Source: Cheiracanthium punctorium
Taxonomy: Eukaryota; Arthropoda; Arachnida; Araneae; Cheiracanthiidae
DNA: 64,000 bases
Assembly (NCBI GenBank): GCA_038373885.1
Contig: JAWZYV010011613.1
Coordinates: 1-64,000 of the forward strand
Direction of reading: 5' to 3'
How positions within the stretch are numbered: the first letter of the stretch is position 1; the number at the start of each line of letters is the position of its first letter. This document shows positions 11,909-23,291 of this stretch, piece by piece. Position numbers and translations under genes: made by a program. The notes beneath the pieces are model-generated. The model was not told the origin of the DNA. It worked only from the letters and a program-made list of their open reading frames with translations, and searched no databases.

Positions 11909-12072
11909 CTGTGGCGTACACAAATGGTGTGGGGGTGAGGATTCAGTCCCTCCCCCTTTGTCCATGCATTTATAACATAAAGTCCGTACAGTTTTAATTT
12001 TAAACATATAGATTATGGCTTTTATTTAACCAAAAGATTACTTCTCTTAAAGAAACTCGGTGTACACCACTG
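11909..12072. mobile_element. Worn CAGTGGCGTA-type MITE
   Basis: The ends CTGTGGCGTACACAA and GTGTACACCACTG are imperfect inverted repeats. Flanking 8-mers ACTATGCT and ATTATGCA agree at 6 of 8 positions. It is an older copy of the 9827 family. Confidence 0.68.
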
Positions 12073-12795
12073 ATTATGCATCTGCACATTATTTGTAAGT
12101 ACATAAAATATTTGTAAGTACTAATTACAACAAAAATAAAAAACTGCCACTTGCTTGAAATTCCCTAAGTGATATAATTTTAAGAAATAAGAGGGCCCCC
12201 AAAACGGATGCTTGCTTCAAAGTGGCTTTTTGAGGCCTAGATCATGTTTTTCTAGAATACAAATAAAGGGAACACAAGGTCATTAGTTAAAGAACTTTGG
12301 TTCTAGAAAAACTGGCATATAAATTTAACTTTTCACAATCAACTGTACGTATCGTAATACAGCGGATCTGTTGGTGAGCTGTTAGCTATTTTGTAAACAG
12401 TAAGCAACTTTTTTGTTTTCTGCTTAAACAGAGTTAGGTGATCCGTTTTGAAAAGTAAATGTACAAATCTAAAACGTTATAAAAGATAAAAAATCCAAGA
12501 GGTTGAGAAAATAGTTGTATGGATTTTGAGGCCCCTACATGTGGGGGCCCCGGGCATTCGCCCTGCCATGCCTCCCTATTTTTACGGCACTGTCTTTCGC
12601 CATAAGCCAAGCTATGCGAACGCAAATGAATGATCTACTGGAGTGATTGCGCAAATCCAACGCTCACAAGTCCTTTCTGTTGTCTCATCTTTTTGATAGT
12701 GTAAATCACATATCGGCAAACCCTGGCTCGCGGCCCGGATGTGGCCCTCCAGGGTATTTTATCTGGCAAGTGGAAGATTTCAAATTTCCATAGAC
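12073..12795. other. No gene; fragments of dispersed repeats
   Basis: 12595-12670 is the reverse complement of part of the dispersed repeat near 40325-40385. GC-rich patches near 12515-12560 and 12720-12765 (GGCTCGCGGCCCGGATGTGG) look like hAT element ends without detectable partners. Nothing coding is seen. Confidence 0.45.
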
Positions 12796-13405
12796 CAGTG
12801 GTCCCCAATCCCCTGTCCGCGGATCAAATGGTACCGGGTTGCTCAAGAAAAATTACTTTATTTCCATTTTATTTTCTGTCGTGCATTTCTCTCGAGGTCT
12901 CGAGTTTCTTGGGTTTGTGCTAATTTATACAGAACAGATTTTGTAACAGAAAAAAATCTCATGACTATTTTACATTATTTTACTGCTTATTAAACATTTC
13001 AAGACTATGAATTAAAATTCCAGTCTTTTAAATCCCTATTGCCATTTCCAACAACCTAACTGTGTGAAGCGGGATTTTCTGCACTGACAAGAACCAAAAT
13101 AACAGAATAAAGGAATGAATTGTACATAAGCAGCACACTTTGGGTGTCATTGCTTCTTACCTCCAGATCTAACCGACTCGTTGGAAAGAAATAAGCTCAG
13201 TGTTCTCATTCATTTAGCGTCCTAGTGAGATAAAATCTTAAATCATTTTACATTCATTTTTTTGTGAAACTGTATATATTTTGAAGGTATGTTTAAGCAC
13301 AATTAAATTAAAACAATCAGCGTACCCCCTCCCCTGACCAGTCCGCGGTAAAATTATTATCAAACGCTGACCAGGTCGCGGCGATAAAAAGGTTGGGCAG
13401 TACCG
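12796..13405. mobile_element. hAT-like element, about 610 bp
   Basis: It starts CAGTGGTCCCCAATCCCC and ends AAAAAGGTTGGGCAGTACCG, a worn inverted counterpart of the common CAGNGGTCCCCAACC hAT terminus. A perfect 8-bp duplication CCATAGAC flanks it (12788-12795 and 13406-13413). Only short frames without transposase motifs lie inside, so it is non-autonomous. Confidence 0.8.
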
Positions 13406-13519
13406 CCATAGACAATCAATATAAACCAAATCAAAATCCCATATAAATCCCACTTATACGGTCCGTGACGTTCCTAACATCCTAAAATTTGGCTAGCAAA
13501 CTTCCAAAGGTTGCCCGTA

Positions 13520-13800
13520 CCTGGTGTAAATGAACAGGTTAAACCCGGGTTCCCCCGATTAAATATGAAACCCATATCTCATACACTAAAACGAGAGGGG
13601 GGATAAGTAAGCTTCACTTTAATTATTCACTATTCCGTACATTGGGGTCGTTTAATTAGATCAAAATTTTATTTGCCCAACATGTGTCCCTGAGTTCTGC
13701 AACATATCTGACAAAATTCAAAGCTTTATATATTTTCAAAAGCAAATGAAACTCCCATCAACCATAAATATTACATTTACGCAGTTACGCAAATAAATAA
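13520..13800 (-). repeat. Dispersed repeat, inverted copy of 39965-40230
   Basis: Read on the minus strand this matches 39965-40230 over most of its length, including TATGGTTGATGGGAGTTTCA, then ATGTACGGAATAGTGAAT, then ATGAGATATGGGTTTCATAT. The family is not recognised. Together with 12595-12670 it marks one element later split by the hAT insertion at 12796-13405. Confidence 0.75.
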
Positions 13801-13997
13801 ATTTTCGGTGTCATGTCACATTATATATACGGATTAAATCCGAATTTTTATCATTTCAAATAACTATATGAGTTAATATGGTAACTAATATATGTACTAA
13901 TATGGCAATATGCAAATAATTGCTATTGTTAATATTAATTTTCAATAACCAGTATTAATGTTACTAAAAATATGGTAAAAATTCGAAGTCCTTAATT

Positions 13998-14149
13998 TTG
14001 CGAGACTCGCGAGACGAGACAGGCAATTTCTGTGCGAGACGCGAGACGAGACAAAATGGTTGCGAGACGAGACGAGACAGAGGTTTACCACTGCGAAACG
14101 AGACGAGACAGCCCTATTTCTCGTCTCGTGCGTTTCGCGTCCATCCTTA
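13998..14149. repeat. Right subterminal GAGACGAGACA repeats
   Basis: At least five copies of a GCGAGACGAGACA-type motif precede the terminal inverted repeat of the 7.1-kb element. They match the left-end set at 7002-7160. Confidence 0.75.
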
Positions 14150-14504
14150 AAACAGTCAGTTTACAGTATTGGGTTCCATTCCCATATAATTCGCTAGTGA
14201 ATGGTCTTCGGTTCGTTTCCCATCACATCCGTAAAGTTAAACGCGTAGTTATGAAATGCGTGGTTCCCCTGGGTGGGTCAGTTCGGTCAGATCCCATGTT
14301 ACACGAGGAGTTACCCGAAAATTCGTGCGTTCGATTCCCACATAATCCGCTAGTGTACGGTCGTGGATTCGATTCCCTGATCATCCGCTTAGTTAAACGC
14401 GTAGTTACCACATGCGTGGTTCCCCTGGTTTGGTCAGTTCGGTCAGATCCTGTGTTATACGAGACATTACCGGAAAACAATTGGAAAGCAAATACTATGT
14501 TCTA
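14150..14504 (+). repeat. tRNA-minihelix-like satellite, block 2
   Basis: About two units of the satellite remain between the two large insertions. They begin with the TSD copy AAACAGTC and continue AGTTTACAG, as in the units of blocks 1 and 3. The block ends at TTCTA, where the 12.8-kb element begins. Confidence 0.88.
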
Positions 14505-14880
14505 CACGGAGAAAAAAAATATACCCCTCTCATCTAGAACGAATAGGTGGCTGTTTTCTGTGTCCCAAAACTAGAAGAATAGATAGCAGAATGATGCGTG
14601 TAGGTTATACACACAAGTAGTATAGACAAAATCGTCAAGAATTTCTAGTCCGTAGTATGGTAGTTAATCACACTAGAATGTCTAGTTTGTGTAACGAGAA
14701 ATTATCGTTCGATTTCTGGAGTACACTCATGATCTGGATTCTCGGTTAAGTAACTATATTCTCGTGTACGGATCGATTTACAAATATTTTCATCCTGCTA
14801 CTCTAGCTGAGAGATCTAGAAATTATCTAGACGCGTTAACAAGAAGCTCTAAAGCCTTCCCGTCCAAGCCTATGCCTATG
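14505..14880. repeat. Left subterminal CTAGAA / TTCTAG repeats
   Basis: Short TTCTAG, CTAGAA and TCTAGA motifs recur (for example CATCTAGAACG, AGAATTTCTAGTCC, GAGATCTAGAAATTATCTAG). The opposite end carries the same motifs. Confidence 0.65.
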
Positions 14881-15788
14881 CTCTTTCGAGAGGCGATGTG
14901 ACGTCACCACAGCCCCGGTTCCTTCTTCGCACCGCAGCAAAACAACAGCTTTGTAATTCGTTTTTGTTTTTATTTACAGCAAGCAACGGCTGGCGGGAAT
15001 TCGATTCATTCTATCATATCATATCTAAAATTTCACAATAGTAGATTGACTCATTTGATAAATTCTAGTTATTTCGATAGAAGATGGGACAAAAAACTGA
15101 AGTTATGCTATCCACGTAACCCTGATTAGGAAGTTAGTTAAACTGTAAAAGGTAAGTCTCGTTGCAAGTATTTTACTTTATTGTTATTAACTTAGGAACT
15201 TTTTAATTCAGACGCAGACGCATATATTACTTACAATGTACTTAAGAACAAATGTAACCAGACTTCAGTTTTTATGAATGAGCTGCTATACATCAACGAC
15301 ACATTAATCGTTCAAGCATTTGTTTACAATTCGTTTTATACTGTTGTTTATCTTTTGTTTATAATTCTTCAGATTTATAGCGCTGTCAATTGTCAATTAT
15401 TACTGTCCTAAACAATGCTAATTAAATGAAATTTATATCATGAATGTAAAACTTTTTGTATTAAGTAATTTTTGTTTAGCTTGAGCCATTATTGCTGGAA
15501 ACAGCATTCATGTATAGCTTTGATGCCTGTAAATTGCATTAAGCTGTGTGTCTTGATACACATTTTTGTGGCGTTCAATCTTCCTTTCGTTTTACATCTA
15601 ATTATTCTTGTAAATTGAGATTCATATTATTTAGACTAAATCTATTTTCTGTATTTGTTTCTGATTTTCTGTATTTGACTAAATGTTTCATTTGCATTTC
15701 AAAAGAGTAATGTTAAATTTGTTAGATAAGTAGAAATGAGCTTAGTATAATACTTAGTACTTGGCTACACTTAATTAGCACTATTTAG
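14881..15788. other. No gene seen
   Basis: After a moderately GC-rich 120 bp, the sequence is AT-rich with no repeat or frame that I can assign. Confidence 0.5.
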
Positions 15789-16112
15789 CAGCGGTTCCCA
15801 ACCTTTTAACATTGTGCCCTCCTCAACACAGGATAACTTACAATGTCGCCCTACCTCACATTCTTCGGTATACATACTACAGTTTTTTTTTAATACTTCA
15901 GCGATGAACACTAAGTAGCCTTTAATATAAAATAATGTTTTCAGTAAAGTTTGAATTAACATTTTAAGAAAAAGTAGATGCTTTGGAGTAAAAATAAGAT
16001 TAAATATGATTTTTCAAACATGCTTTATCACTTGCTCTTTGCCCGTTTTTCTCGAGGACCCCGTAATAAGCACTTTTCAAGGAGGGCGCGTCCCATCAGT
16101 GGGGAACTGCTG
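15789..16112. mobile_element. hAT-like MITE, tandem copy 1
   Basis: The ends are CAGCGGTTCCCAACC and GTGGGGAACTGCTG, the common hAT CAGCGGTTC...GAACCGCTG type. The body matches the next copy (TTTTTAACATTGTGCCC, then GGATAACTT, then TTTTTCTCG). Its own flanks show no convincing 8-bp duplication, perhaps because the two copies form a tandem compound. Confidence 0.72.
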
Positions 16113-16120
16113 CTCTAGGC

Positions 16121-16602
16121 CAGTAGTTCCCAACTTTTTAACATTGTGCCCCACCAACAAAGGATAACTTGGGATGACCCCCCCCCCTGAGATTCCTCAG
16201 CATACATACTTTTTTATTCTTTTAAGATGAATACTTAGTCACCTTTTCCACAAAATACTGTTATCGATAAAGTGTCAATAAATATTTCAAATGTAATATA
16301 GATTGGGTTGATTCCTAGTTGAAAAGGTTTAATGTGGTAACCCTGGACACTTTTGTTTTCTGTCAACCTTGTTTCAGTTCCAAGAGACAAGACGGGAAAA
16401 TGCACCAAATTGGGGATTTTTGAAAACACGTCAAGAAGCACCTTAAATTAGGAATTAACCAATAGATGTTTTGGAGTAAAAATAAGACGAAAGTCTTTTA
16501 AACATGCATTACCACTTGCTGTTTACCTGTTTTTCTCACATACCCCTGCAAACGTTTTGCGCACCCCCAGAGGGGGCACGTCTCACCGGCTGGGAACCGC
16601 TG
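16121..16602. mobile_element. hAT-like MITE, tandem copy 2
   Basis: The ends are CAGTAGTTCCCAAC and GGCTGGGAACCGCTG. It lies 8 bp after copy 1 in the same orientation and is longer by an internal segment. The outermost flanks of the pair (CTATTTAG and ACATATAG) match at only 5 of 8 positions. A third, truncated relative lies near 45600-45835. Confidence 0.72.
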
Positions 16603-17093
16603 ACATATAGAATAATATACTGGTTGTTTCAGAAAAGATCTGAAAAGTGATTATATTTTTAACCGTAAGGCAGGTATGCCAAAAAGGGGGTGCAGTTGCA
16701 CCCCAACAAAGAATGGTGCCGGGTTATTATGGTGTGGTAACTTTCACTAGAAACTGTTAAACGTGCTTTATGGGAAAATTTCAGCTAAATTAGAATTTGA
16801 GAAGCCAACAGGGTCAGATACGCCCACTGGGTAGCCAGGAAATTTTTCAGTCGGCCGGTCACTTTCACATGCATGTCATAAAATATTATGTGTATGTTCG
16901 TTCAGAGTAAAATGTAAGTGGTCTGCCATTTACATATATTTACCAGGCCGGTCTAATCAGTTGCATCCAGCACTGGGAGTCAGCAGTGTCTAACATAAAT
17001 TAACATCATTTGAAAAGTAATTACATTTTTCTCACTTTTGAGACATCCTCAGTTAGTGATGCAACTGATATCAGTTTGGCTGGGTACTGAATA
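16603..17093. other. Unassigned; possible MITE fragments
   Basis: GCAGGTATGCCAAAAAGGGG, AGTTGCACCCCAAC and CAGTTGCATCCAGCACTGGG look like worn MITE ends near 16671-16980, but they do not pair cleanly. No gene is seen. Confidence 0.35.
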
Positions 17094-17180
17094 CAGTCGA
17101 ACTCGTTCATAACGAGCAGAAAGGGTTCTGTAACATTTACTCATTAAATCAGAGTGCTCGTAATAAACGGGTCCTTAAGG

Positions 17181-17357
17181 CAGTCATGCAACCAGAAAGG
17201 GGGGGGGGCTTGGGAGGTCAAATGATTGAGTTAGCTTAAAATTTAATTAATGCTTACTTACTTTAATTACATTAATTAATTTAATTAAATACTTTTCTTA
17301 ATTTAATGAAAATTAACCCCCCCCCCAACCAGCAAAAAATTTCTAGTTGCGCTACAG
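17181..17357. mobile_element. hAT-like MITE inside Tigger
   Basis: The left end CAGTCATGCAACCAGAAA pairs with the right end TTTCTAGTTGCGCTACAG. Flanking 8-mers CCTTAAGG and TCTTAAGG agree at 7 of 8. G- and C-run clamps surround an AT-rich core. Confidence 0.75.
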
Positions 17358-17431
17358 TCTTAAGGAAAGAAACAATAAATGGAAAGAAAAATAAAGGAAA
17401 AGATTCTTACCGAAACATTTTGTTTTTTTCA

Positions 17432-19413
17432 TTAATCTACAGATTTGAAATAGTTTGTTAGCTTACTCTGAACTCGTTCCCTGTCTCTTTCCTTTGCTAT
17501 TGTTCTTCGGAGAAGACTCCTTGCCCGGAAAACATCATCACTGACATCCCTCGCTTCAAAAAAGGTCTGCATTTTTTCAGCGAACTCCAACATCGTAGAA
17601 CAAGTTGGGGGTGGTTCACTTTCTTTATCTTTATCAGTGTCCTCATCACTTTTGTCATGTTTCTCTGCTGAATTTGCTAGTACGTCAGCTACAATATGTT
17701 CAGTGGTCGGTACATCTGAGGTCATCAGCTCTTCATCGATGGATACATAGTTGTGAAATCATTTCCGAATTTGCAGTTTGTATGAAATTGCCAAACTCTT
17801 CTTCCTCAGTGGATTGACCTTCTTGACAACTCTCCAATCCAGCCGTATGGAAACACTTGATGATGCATGTTGATGTGACATTTTCCCATGCATCGTTCAT
17901 CAAACGTATCGCTTCCAGTACGTTGACATTGGTATTTGATGCTATTCCACTTCTATCTCTTCGGTCCAGAAGCATCAAAATCAGTTGCTTACGAAAGTGG
18001 CACTTGAAACTTCTTATGACTCCTTGGTCCATAAGCTGGCTAACAGATGTAGAATTTGGTGGGAAAAATTCAATTCTGATATTGGAAAGTCCAGTGATTT
18101 CAGGATGAGCTGAACAATTGTCTATCAAAAGGAGAATTTTAAGATTTTCTCTACGCAGTTGTCTCTCCCATTTTGAAATGAATTTTGTGAAAATGTCCGA
18201 AGTCATCCAGGCTTTTTGGCTATGATCATAGTCTGCTGGTAGCTTTTTCACATTTTTGAAACATCTAGGGTTCTTTGATTTGCCGATAATCAAGAATTTT
18301 TTCTGGTCAATGCCAGACATGTTCGAACACACTAAAGCTGCTAGCCTATTTTTCGAGAGCTTGCCTTCAACACATTTTTCACCTTTAAATTTTAAGGTAT
18401 ACTGTGGAGTTACATTGTATAATATCCCTGTTTCATCAGCGTTATAGATGTCATCTGCTGCGTATCCTTCTCTGACAGGCCTGGACTGGCCAGAGTGTCT
18501 GACTGTCTGCAGACGGGTGGGCCCCGGCCCTCGGCAGTCCCTCCCTGCTGCCCAAACAGAAAAAAGAAAGAAAAAAAAAATGCTATACTGATAGGACTTC
18601 AATGAAGTTTGACACATACAATTTTTTTTTTGCAGCTGCAATTGGCCCCAGAAGGCTTCAAAACACTTCATTTTAAATGTAGTTCACAAAATTTTTTGAG
18701 TGAGGGTTCTCGAATGAACAAGGGATTAATTAATATGAATGACACATATTAATTAATAGATCAATACTTTATGAATGCATTAATAATCAATCATAATTAA
18801 TTAATAATAACACCATACCTCCCACATACCCCGAAAGTTAACACATCCTATTATTTATCGGTTGCACAATAACTAACCCCCCCCCCTTCTCTTGAGACGG
18901 GCGGGGCCCTTTCTCCCAGTCCGGGCCTGCTCTCTGATGCCTGGCCACTTTTCACTCAACCATGTTTGCGGACTTTGCTTCACTGCATATTTTTCCAAAA
19001 GTTATGCCATGCCTAACTTTAAAATGATCAATCCATCCATTCGAACACACAAACTCAGAATATCCAAATTGTTCAGCAAATTTTTCTGCTTGCACTTTTA
19101 GAATAGGTCCACTCACAGGAAAACCAGCACTACGTTGCACCTTCATGCATTTCAATAACGCTTTGTCCAAATCCTCTTTGGAACACTTCTTCAGTTGTTT
19201 ACAGTCTGTTTTATTTTGGTCATATACATCCATTAACTTGCCATTGTTTTTTAGCAGTGTGGAAACAGTAGATGAAGACAATCCATACCTTTTGCAGATT
19301 TCGAAATTTTTAACACCGTCATCCAACTCCTGTAAAATTTGTACTTTTTCATCAACCGATAAAGCTTTGCGTTTCGACATAGTGACAGGATAAAAATTGT
19401 CGTGTTTACTCAA
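17432..19413 (-). pseudogene. Tigger-like transposase pseudogene (CENP-B HTH plus DDE_1)
   Basis: Read from 19413 downward, the first 153 residues hold a CENP-B N-terminal helix-turn-helix (KRKALSVDEKVQILQEL, then CKRYGLSSSTVSTLLKN) and a second CENP-B-type HTH (GPILKVQAEKFAEQFGYSEF, then NGWIDHFKVRHG). After the MITE at 18476-18929 comes a DDE_1 core: YNADETG (first Asp), LLIDNCSAHPE (second Asp) and QLMDQGVI (third Asp), the DDD pattern of pogo transposases. A C-terminal tail with PPPTCSTMLEFAEKM and FFEARDVSDDVF ends at 17432. Breaks are a frameshift and stop near 18950, the MITE, and another frameshift near 17735. It cannot encode a functional enzyme. The family is clear; Tigger is favoured over Jerky because of the flanking terminal repeats. 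Confidence 0.92.
18476..18929. mobile_element. hAT-like MITE interrupting the Tigger transposase
   Basis: The left end CAGGCCTGGACTGGCC and the right end CTCCCAGTCCGGGCCTG are inverted repeats. The flanking 8-mers TTCTCTGA (18468-18475) and CTCTCTGA (18930-18937) agree at 7 of 8. It splits the transposase reading frame between its DNA-binding and catalytic parts. Its AT-rich centre is non-coding. Confidence 0.85.
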
Positions 19414-19794
19414 CGAACTCAGGTCAAAGAATGATCATCTGACCCTCCTACTTGACCCATACACTTAGCAGGTGCAGCTATTCTCCCCCTCCCACCCCAC
19501 CCCCCTTATTTACAATACGCACCAGATTTGTGAACCATCCCTATTGACATTGGAATGCTGGAGGAATTTTTCCTCCGTGGAAAAAGAACCGTGGAAGCCA
19601 CAGAGAAGAAAAAAAAGATAAGACAGTAAGACTAGAAAGATGAGAAAAAAGATTGCAAGACAGAAGAAGTATTGCTCGTTAAAAGCGACTTCTGTTCCAT
19701 AGACTTGACATTGATCCAACCAAATATTCTCGCTTCCCTTGGTAAATCCGAGTTCTCGTTGAATCCTAGCTTGTTATAAATGAGTTCGACTGTA

Positions 19795-21653
19795 TCCGGC
19801 CACACTTTACCCGGTTATCTGGCAGTAGTATATTTTTTTTTCTTGTTTTATTTTCACACGATTTTTTTTGATCATTCAGCTATTTTTTTTTTAAACTTTC
19901 TCAATCTCTTTCAAATCATTTAAAAATCATAATGTCATTGATGAATCAGCTCTCCTTCAGGAGTTAGATAAAAATCTTACAAAATCAGTAATTGAAAGAA
20001 AAACATCTCCACTCAACTGTTAGAAAATCAATGCCATGACTTACTACTAACCCTACTTTATCAAGAAAAAGAAAAAAAAAAACTTCTTTCAAAAGCCAGC
20101 AGTACTACAGCAAGTAGACTATTCTCATAAGCATCCTCATAATAATAATAAAGTAACTAAATTCTACAAAGAATGGTAGAACTAGTTCATAGTTGTGTTT
20201 TTGCGCCATAATTTACCAATCTTAAAAAAAAAAGAAGTGCTTAATTTTTTTCTCAGATTCTCTCTCCCTCTACATGATAAAAATATATTCTAAGAAGTAT
20301 TGAAAGCAAAATCTTTTCACCAAACTTTGTTTTTCTCATTTTTTATTTTTGCAGTTTTTAGAATTTATTTATTTATTATGTTTATTTATGTTATTTCTCA
20401 GTATAATAATTTTAGGTTGGATGTACTGCCAGATATTTGTGTAATATTGGCTATTGCCAATTCAGCTATAAGTAAAACAGGGTTAATTAACTATTATCAG
20501 TATTATTGAGTGAGTGGAAATAATATTCTCTGCACCCTTTGTAATTTTTCATTTTATCATTTCAATTTGCTCAAAAAGATTTATGTTTGTGTTAGATTTT
20601 ATCCCCCCCCCCCGAAATAATTCCTGTAAGTGGTCTGTGGGTAAATTGGAAGTGGAAAAGTGGTCTGCAGTTTAAGTTGAGTTGGGAGCCGCTACTTTAA
20701 ATAGTTGACAAGAACATGAAAGGAGACGTAAAATATAATTTTAGGTAATTTGGACTAAAAATCTATTGATCTAAATTAATTAGTTGAATTTACAAATAAA
20801 TAAATATATTGTGTAAAATGAATTAAGCTAATAGACATAACATGCAATAAAAATACTTATCGCAAACAGGCTTTTGCTTTTTTAGTCAAATTCCAAAACC
20901 TCAAGATGTTTGCTTGGATGTTTTTTCAACCATGCTCTTATGGTAAACAGATGTTACAATTCTCAAATTTCAATTTTGTTGTTTAAAAAGTTTTAAAATA
21001 ATGTACATGAAATGAATGCCAGGACAGCTGTATTTAACTTTAACACACAAAATGTTTAATTATCAAAAGCTTTGTTTAGTTATAAAAAAAATCTTGTATT
21101 TTTTTAAAAATCTTATAAAAACCTTCTCATGATGTAATTTAAACTATTTTACAATGTTTAAGTATGGCGGAAGAAATTTTAGTTTTATGGAAGTAATTCT
21201 GCATAACACGTTTCTTGTTCTATGATTTGGACAGCTATATTTTGGTTTCATCTCTACTCATTTCTTTTTTTAAAATGTATTATTAAATACCGTATTATCT
21301 TGAATATAACAGGATATTTTTTGACTCATCATTTTCTGCTAAAAACCTAACTTTATACTAAATTTGAGATCAAAATGTAAGATTTTTCTTATCTTGATGA
21401 AAAATTTCAAGGCCACATTATATTCGAGCTAATACGGTACTGTGCTTTTTAATGTGTATCACTACTAGAAACTGTTTTAATAAAACCACGCTAAAAAGAA
21501 ATAAATTTTCTTATACATTGCTTACAAAAAAAAAAAAAAAAAAAAAAAATTACACGGACAGCAAATGTCACCAAATTTTGAAAATGTCTCATAAAAATAA
21601 ATTGTTTCATTGTCCTTACATATTTTTGGGACAGCTTAATTTGAATTATATTT
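19795..21653. other. AT-rich, no gene; 24-nt A-run
   Basis: An A-run lies at 21526-21549 and a C-run near 20604-20613. A GGGAGCCGCTAC stretch near 20684 may be a lone hAT end. No protein motif is recognised in any of the short frames. Confidence 0.5.
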
Positions 21654-23070
21654 TCTCTCTATTCTAAAAAAAAGTAAAGGCCGCTGGCACTGTCAAAGCT
21701 TGTTGACCTAACTCCTCCTAAACCGTAGGGATTTGAGTTTCGACTAAGGTGCCCACAGATTCGAAAAATTCCGAGGTACCTGCTAAGCTGATTTAAATTT
21801 TGAAAATCGAATTATTTTAGAAGATATTAATAAAAACTGAAAAAATAAACCGAACGGTTGCCAGATTTGGCATAAAATCATTCATTTCTTTGCAACAAAG
21901 CATTTCCAAGTATCTAGAATTGTGTGAAATTTACAAACATGTTAGAATTACCCCCATTTTACGCCAAAATAAAAACTATATGAAATAAGTAACTCAAAAT
22001 GTGTTACACAAAGTTGACAATTTTCAAATAGTAAGTTCGCTTAGACAACAGGAGTTTAGAATTAGCGATTATTCGTTTTTCCAAAACAGAATAACTAATA
22101 TCTTGAAAATGAAAAATAATTTAAATGCAGATTATTTTAAAGCCGGTTCTCGTCCAGCTGAATTATTTGCTACCAGTAGAAATATTTGGGGGCGTTAACT
22201 ATGCCATTATAGGAGTTATAGTACACTTTGGATATTGCTAGTTCGACGAGATGGTATAATTCGTGGTATTAAGTATGCCAATCTGCAAACGATTATGTAA
22301 ATGAAAATATAGGTAATGGTTTTCCGGTAACCTTAAATGAACAGTAAATATAGGTTGTAAGCATGTGTAAATCGCCAAATAATGAAAAGTCGCCATTGGT
22401 GGCAGGCTATTCTATCTGTTCCGTAGCTTTTATTAACTTTACATGTACGCAAGTCGCCAAATAATGAAAAATTGCCATGGGTGGCTAATTTGCAAGGTGT
22501 CCAATAGGTTTTACATTATTAAAAATACAGCTGAAACAGATGTTCTGATTTTATTACGCTTTAGCTCCTAATTAATATAACTTTTGAATGGCAACATTAA
22601 ATATCATTGTGTTTCTGAGGAGTGCAAATAATTTTTCCAGCGATTATAAGCAGAGTCCGCACCAAGGGTGGCTCCAGACTGAATTCTCGGAGGGGGCCAT
22701 CGAACTTTTTACTTAGGTCTATAAATTGTTCAAAATTCAAATTGAACGTGTGAAATCGTGAAGTATGCGAACCTAAAGTTGTAAAACAAAATTTCGGAGG
22801 GGGCCATGGCCCCTATGGCCCCCTCACTGGAGCCGCCCTTGGTCCGCACTCCAGGTGGAGTATAGCTCAGGACCCGTACAACACGGATTCCCATAACAAA
22901 ATATCTTCAATGCAAGAACCAAGCAATGTGTAGTTCGGTAACATTCTATCTGATCCAATCTTCGGGTTTTGTCTATTGAAATTATGTCTTTTTTACGAAT
23001 AAGCCTGATTAGGGGCCGAATGCCTCATACGAAAAGCGAGCGTAGCGAGTCTGCGGGCCTTGGCCCCTAG
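21654..23070 (+). mobile_element. Non-autonomous Helitron, family I copy 2
   Basis: It aligns with copy 1 from TCTCTCTATTCTAAAA to the terminal hairpin and CTAG, followed by T. It differs by a 179-bp MITE (22663-22841) and by a deletion that removes the right end of the embedded pogo MITE, near 22905. The base before the 5' end is T rather than A, so the exact 5' nucleotide is uncertain. Confidence 0.83.
22663..22841. mobile_element. hAT-like MITE inside Helitron I copy 2
   Basis: The ends CAAGGGTGGCTCCAG and CTGGAGCCGCCCTTG are near-perfect inverted repeats. A perfect 8-bp duplication GTCCGCAC (22655-22662 and 22842-22849) flanks it. Helitron I copies 1 and 3 show the uninterrupted GTCCGCACTCCAGG, which confirms the insertion. 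Confidence 0.93.
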
Positions 23071-23291
23071 TTTTCTAAAATCTGTAATATAAGCATGATA
23101 TTGCAACTGCAATCCTATACCTAGTTATCATATATCTTGATTCTTATTACACTTTTTTTTTTTTTTTCAGATGAAACAGAGTAACAGGATTAATCAGTGG
23201 GATTCTAATGAAACCTTCTTTAGTCCTTCTATGTTCTGATTAGCTCATTGCTGGATCAGCAGCAAAAAAAGAGCGCTGATAAACAAGACCT

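Larger units (their letters stand above)
7002..14149. mobile_element. 7.1-kb hAT-like element inserted in the satellite
   Basis: The left end TAGGGATGGACGCGA and the right end TCGCGTCCATCCTTA are inverted repeats. Both flanks carry AAACAGTC (6994-7001 and 14150-14157), which is satellite sequence, so the target duplication is 8 bp as in hAT elements. Both ends have dense subterminal GCGAGACGAGACA-type repeats. I find no transposase frame, so the element is non-autonomous or has lost its gene. The interior holds Helitron I copy 1, several MITEs, a SINE-like fragment and a perfect hairpin. Termini and TSD are seen directly; the superfamily is inferred. Confidence 0.85.
17094..19792 (-). mobile_element. 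Tigger/pogo transposon, 2.7 kb
   Basis: The termini CAGTCGAACTCGTTCATAAC and, reverse-complemented at the right end, CAGTCGAACTCATTTATAAC are inverted repeats of about 23 bp. TA flanks both ends (17092-17093 and 19793-19794), as expected for Tc1/mariner-pogo elements. A minus-strand transposase pseudogene fills most of it. Two smaller MITEs (17181-17357 and 18476-18929) have inserted into it, giving a clear order of events. It sits inside the 12.8-kb element. Confidence 0.92.

Noticed and set aside
20140..20165. Microsatellite-like ATAATAATA stretch and similar short runs
   Set aside because: They are too short and too common in AT-rich DNA to be worth separate features.
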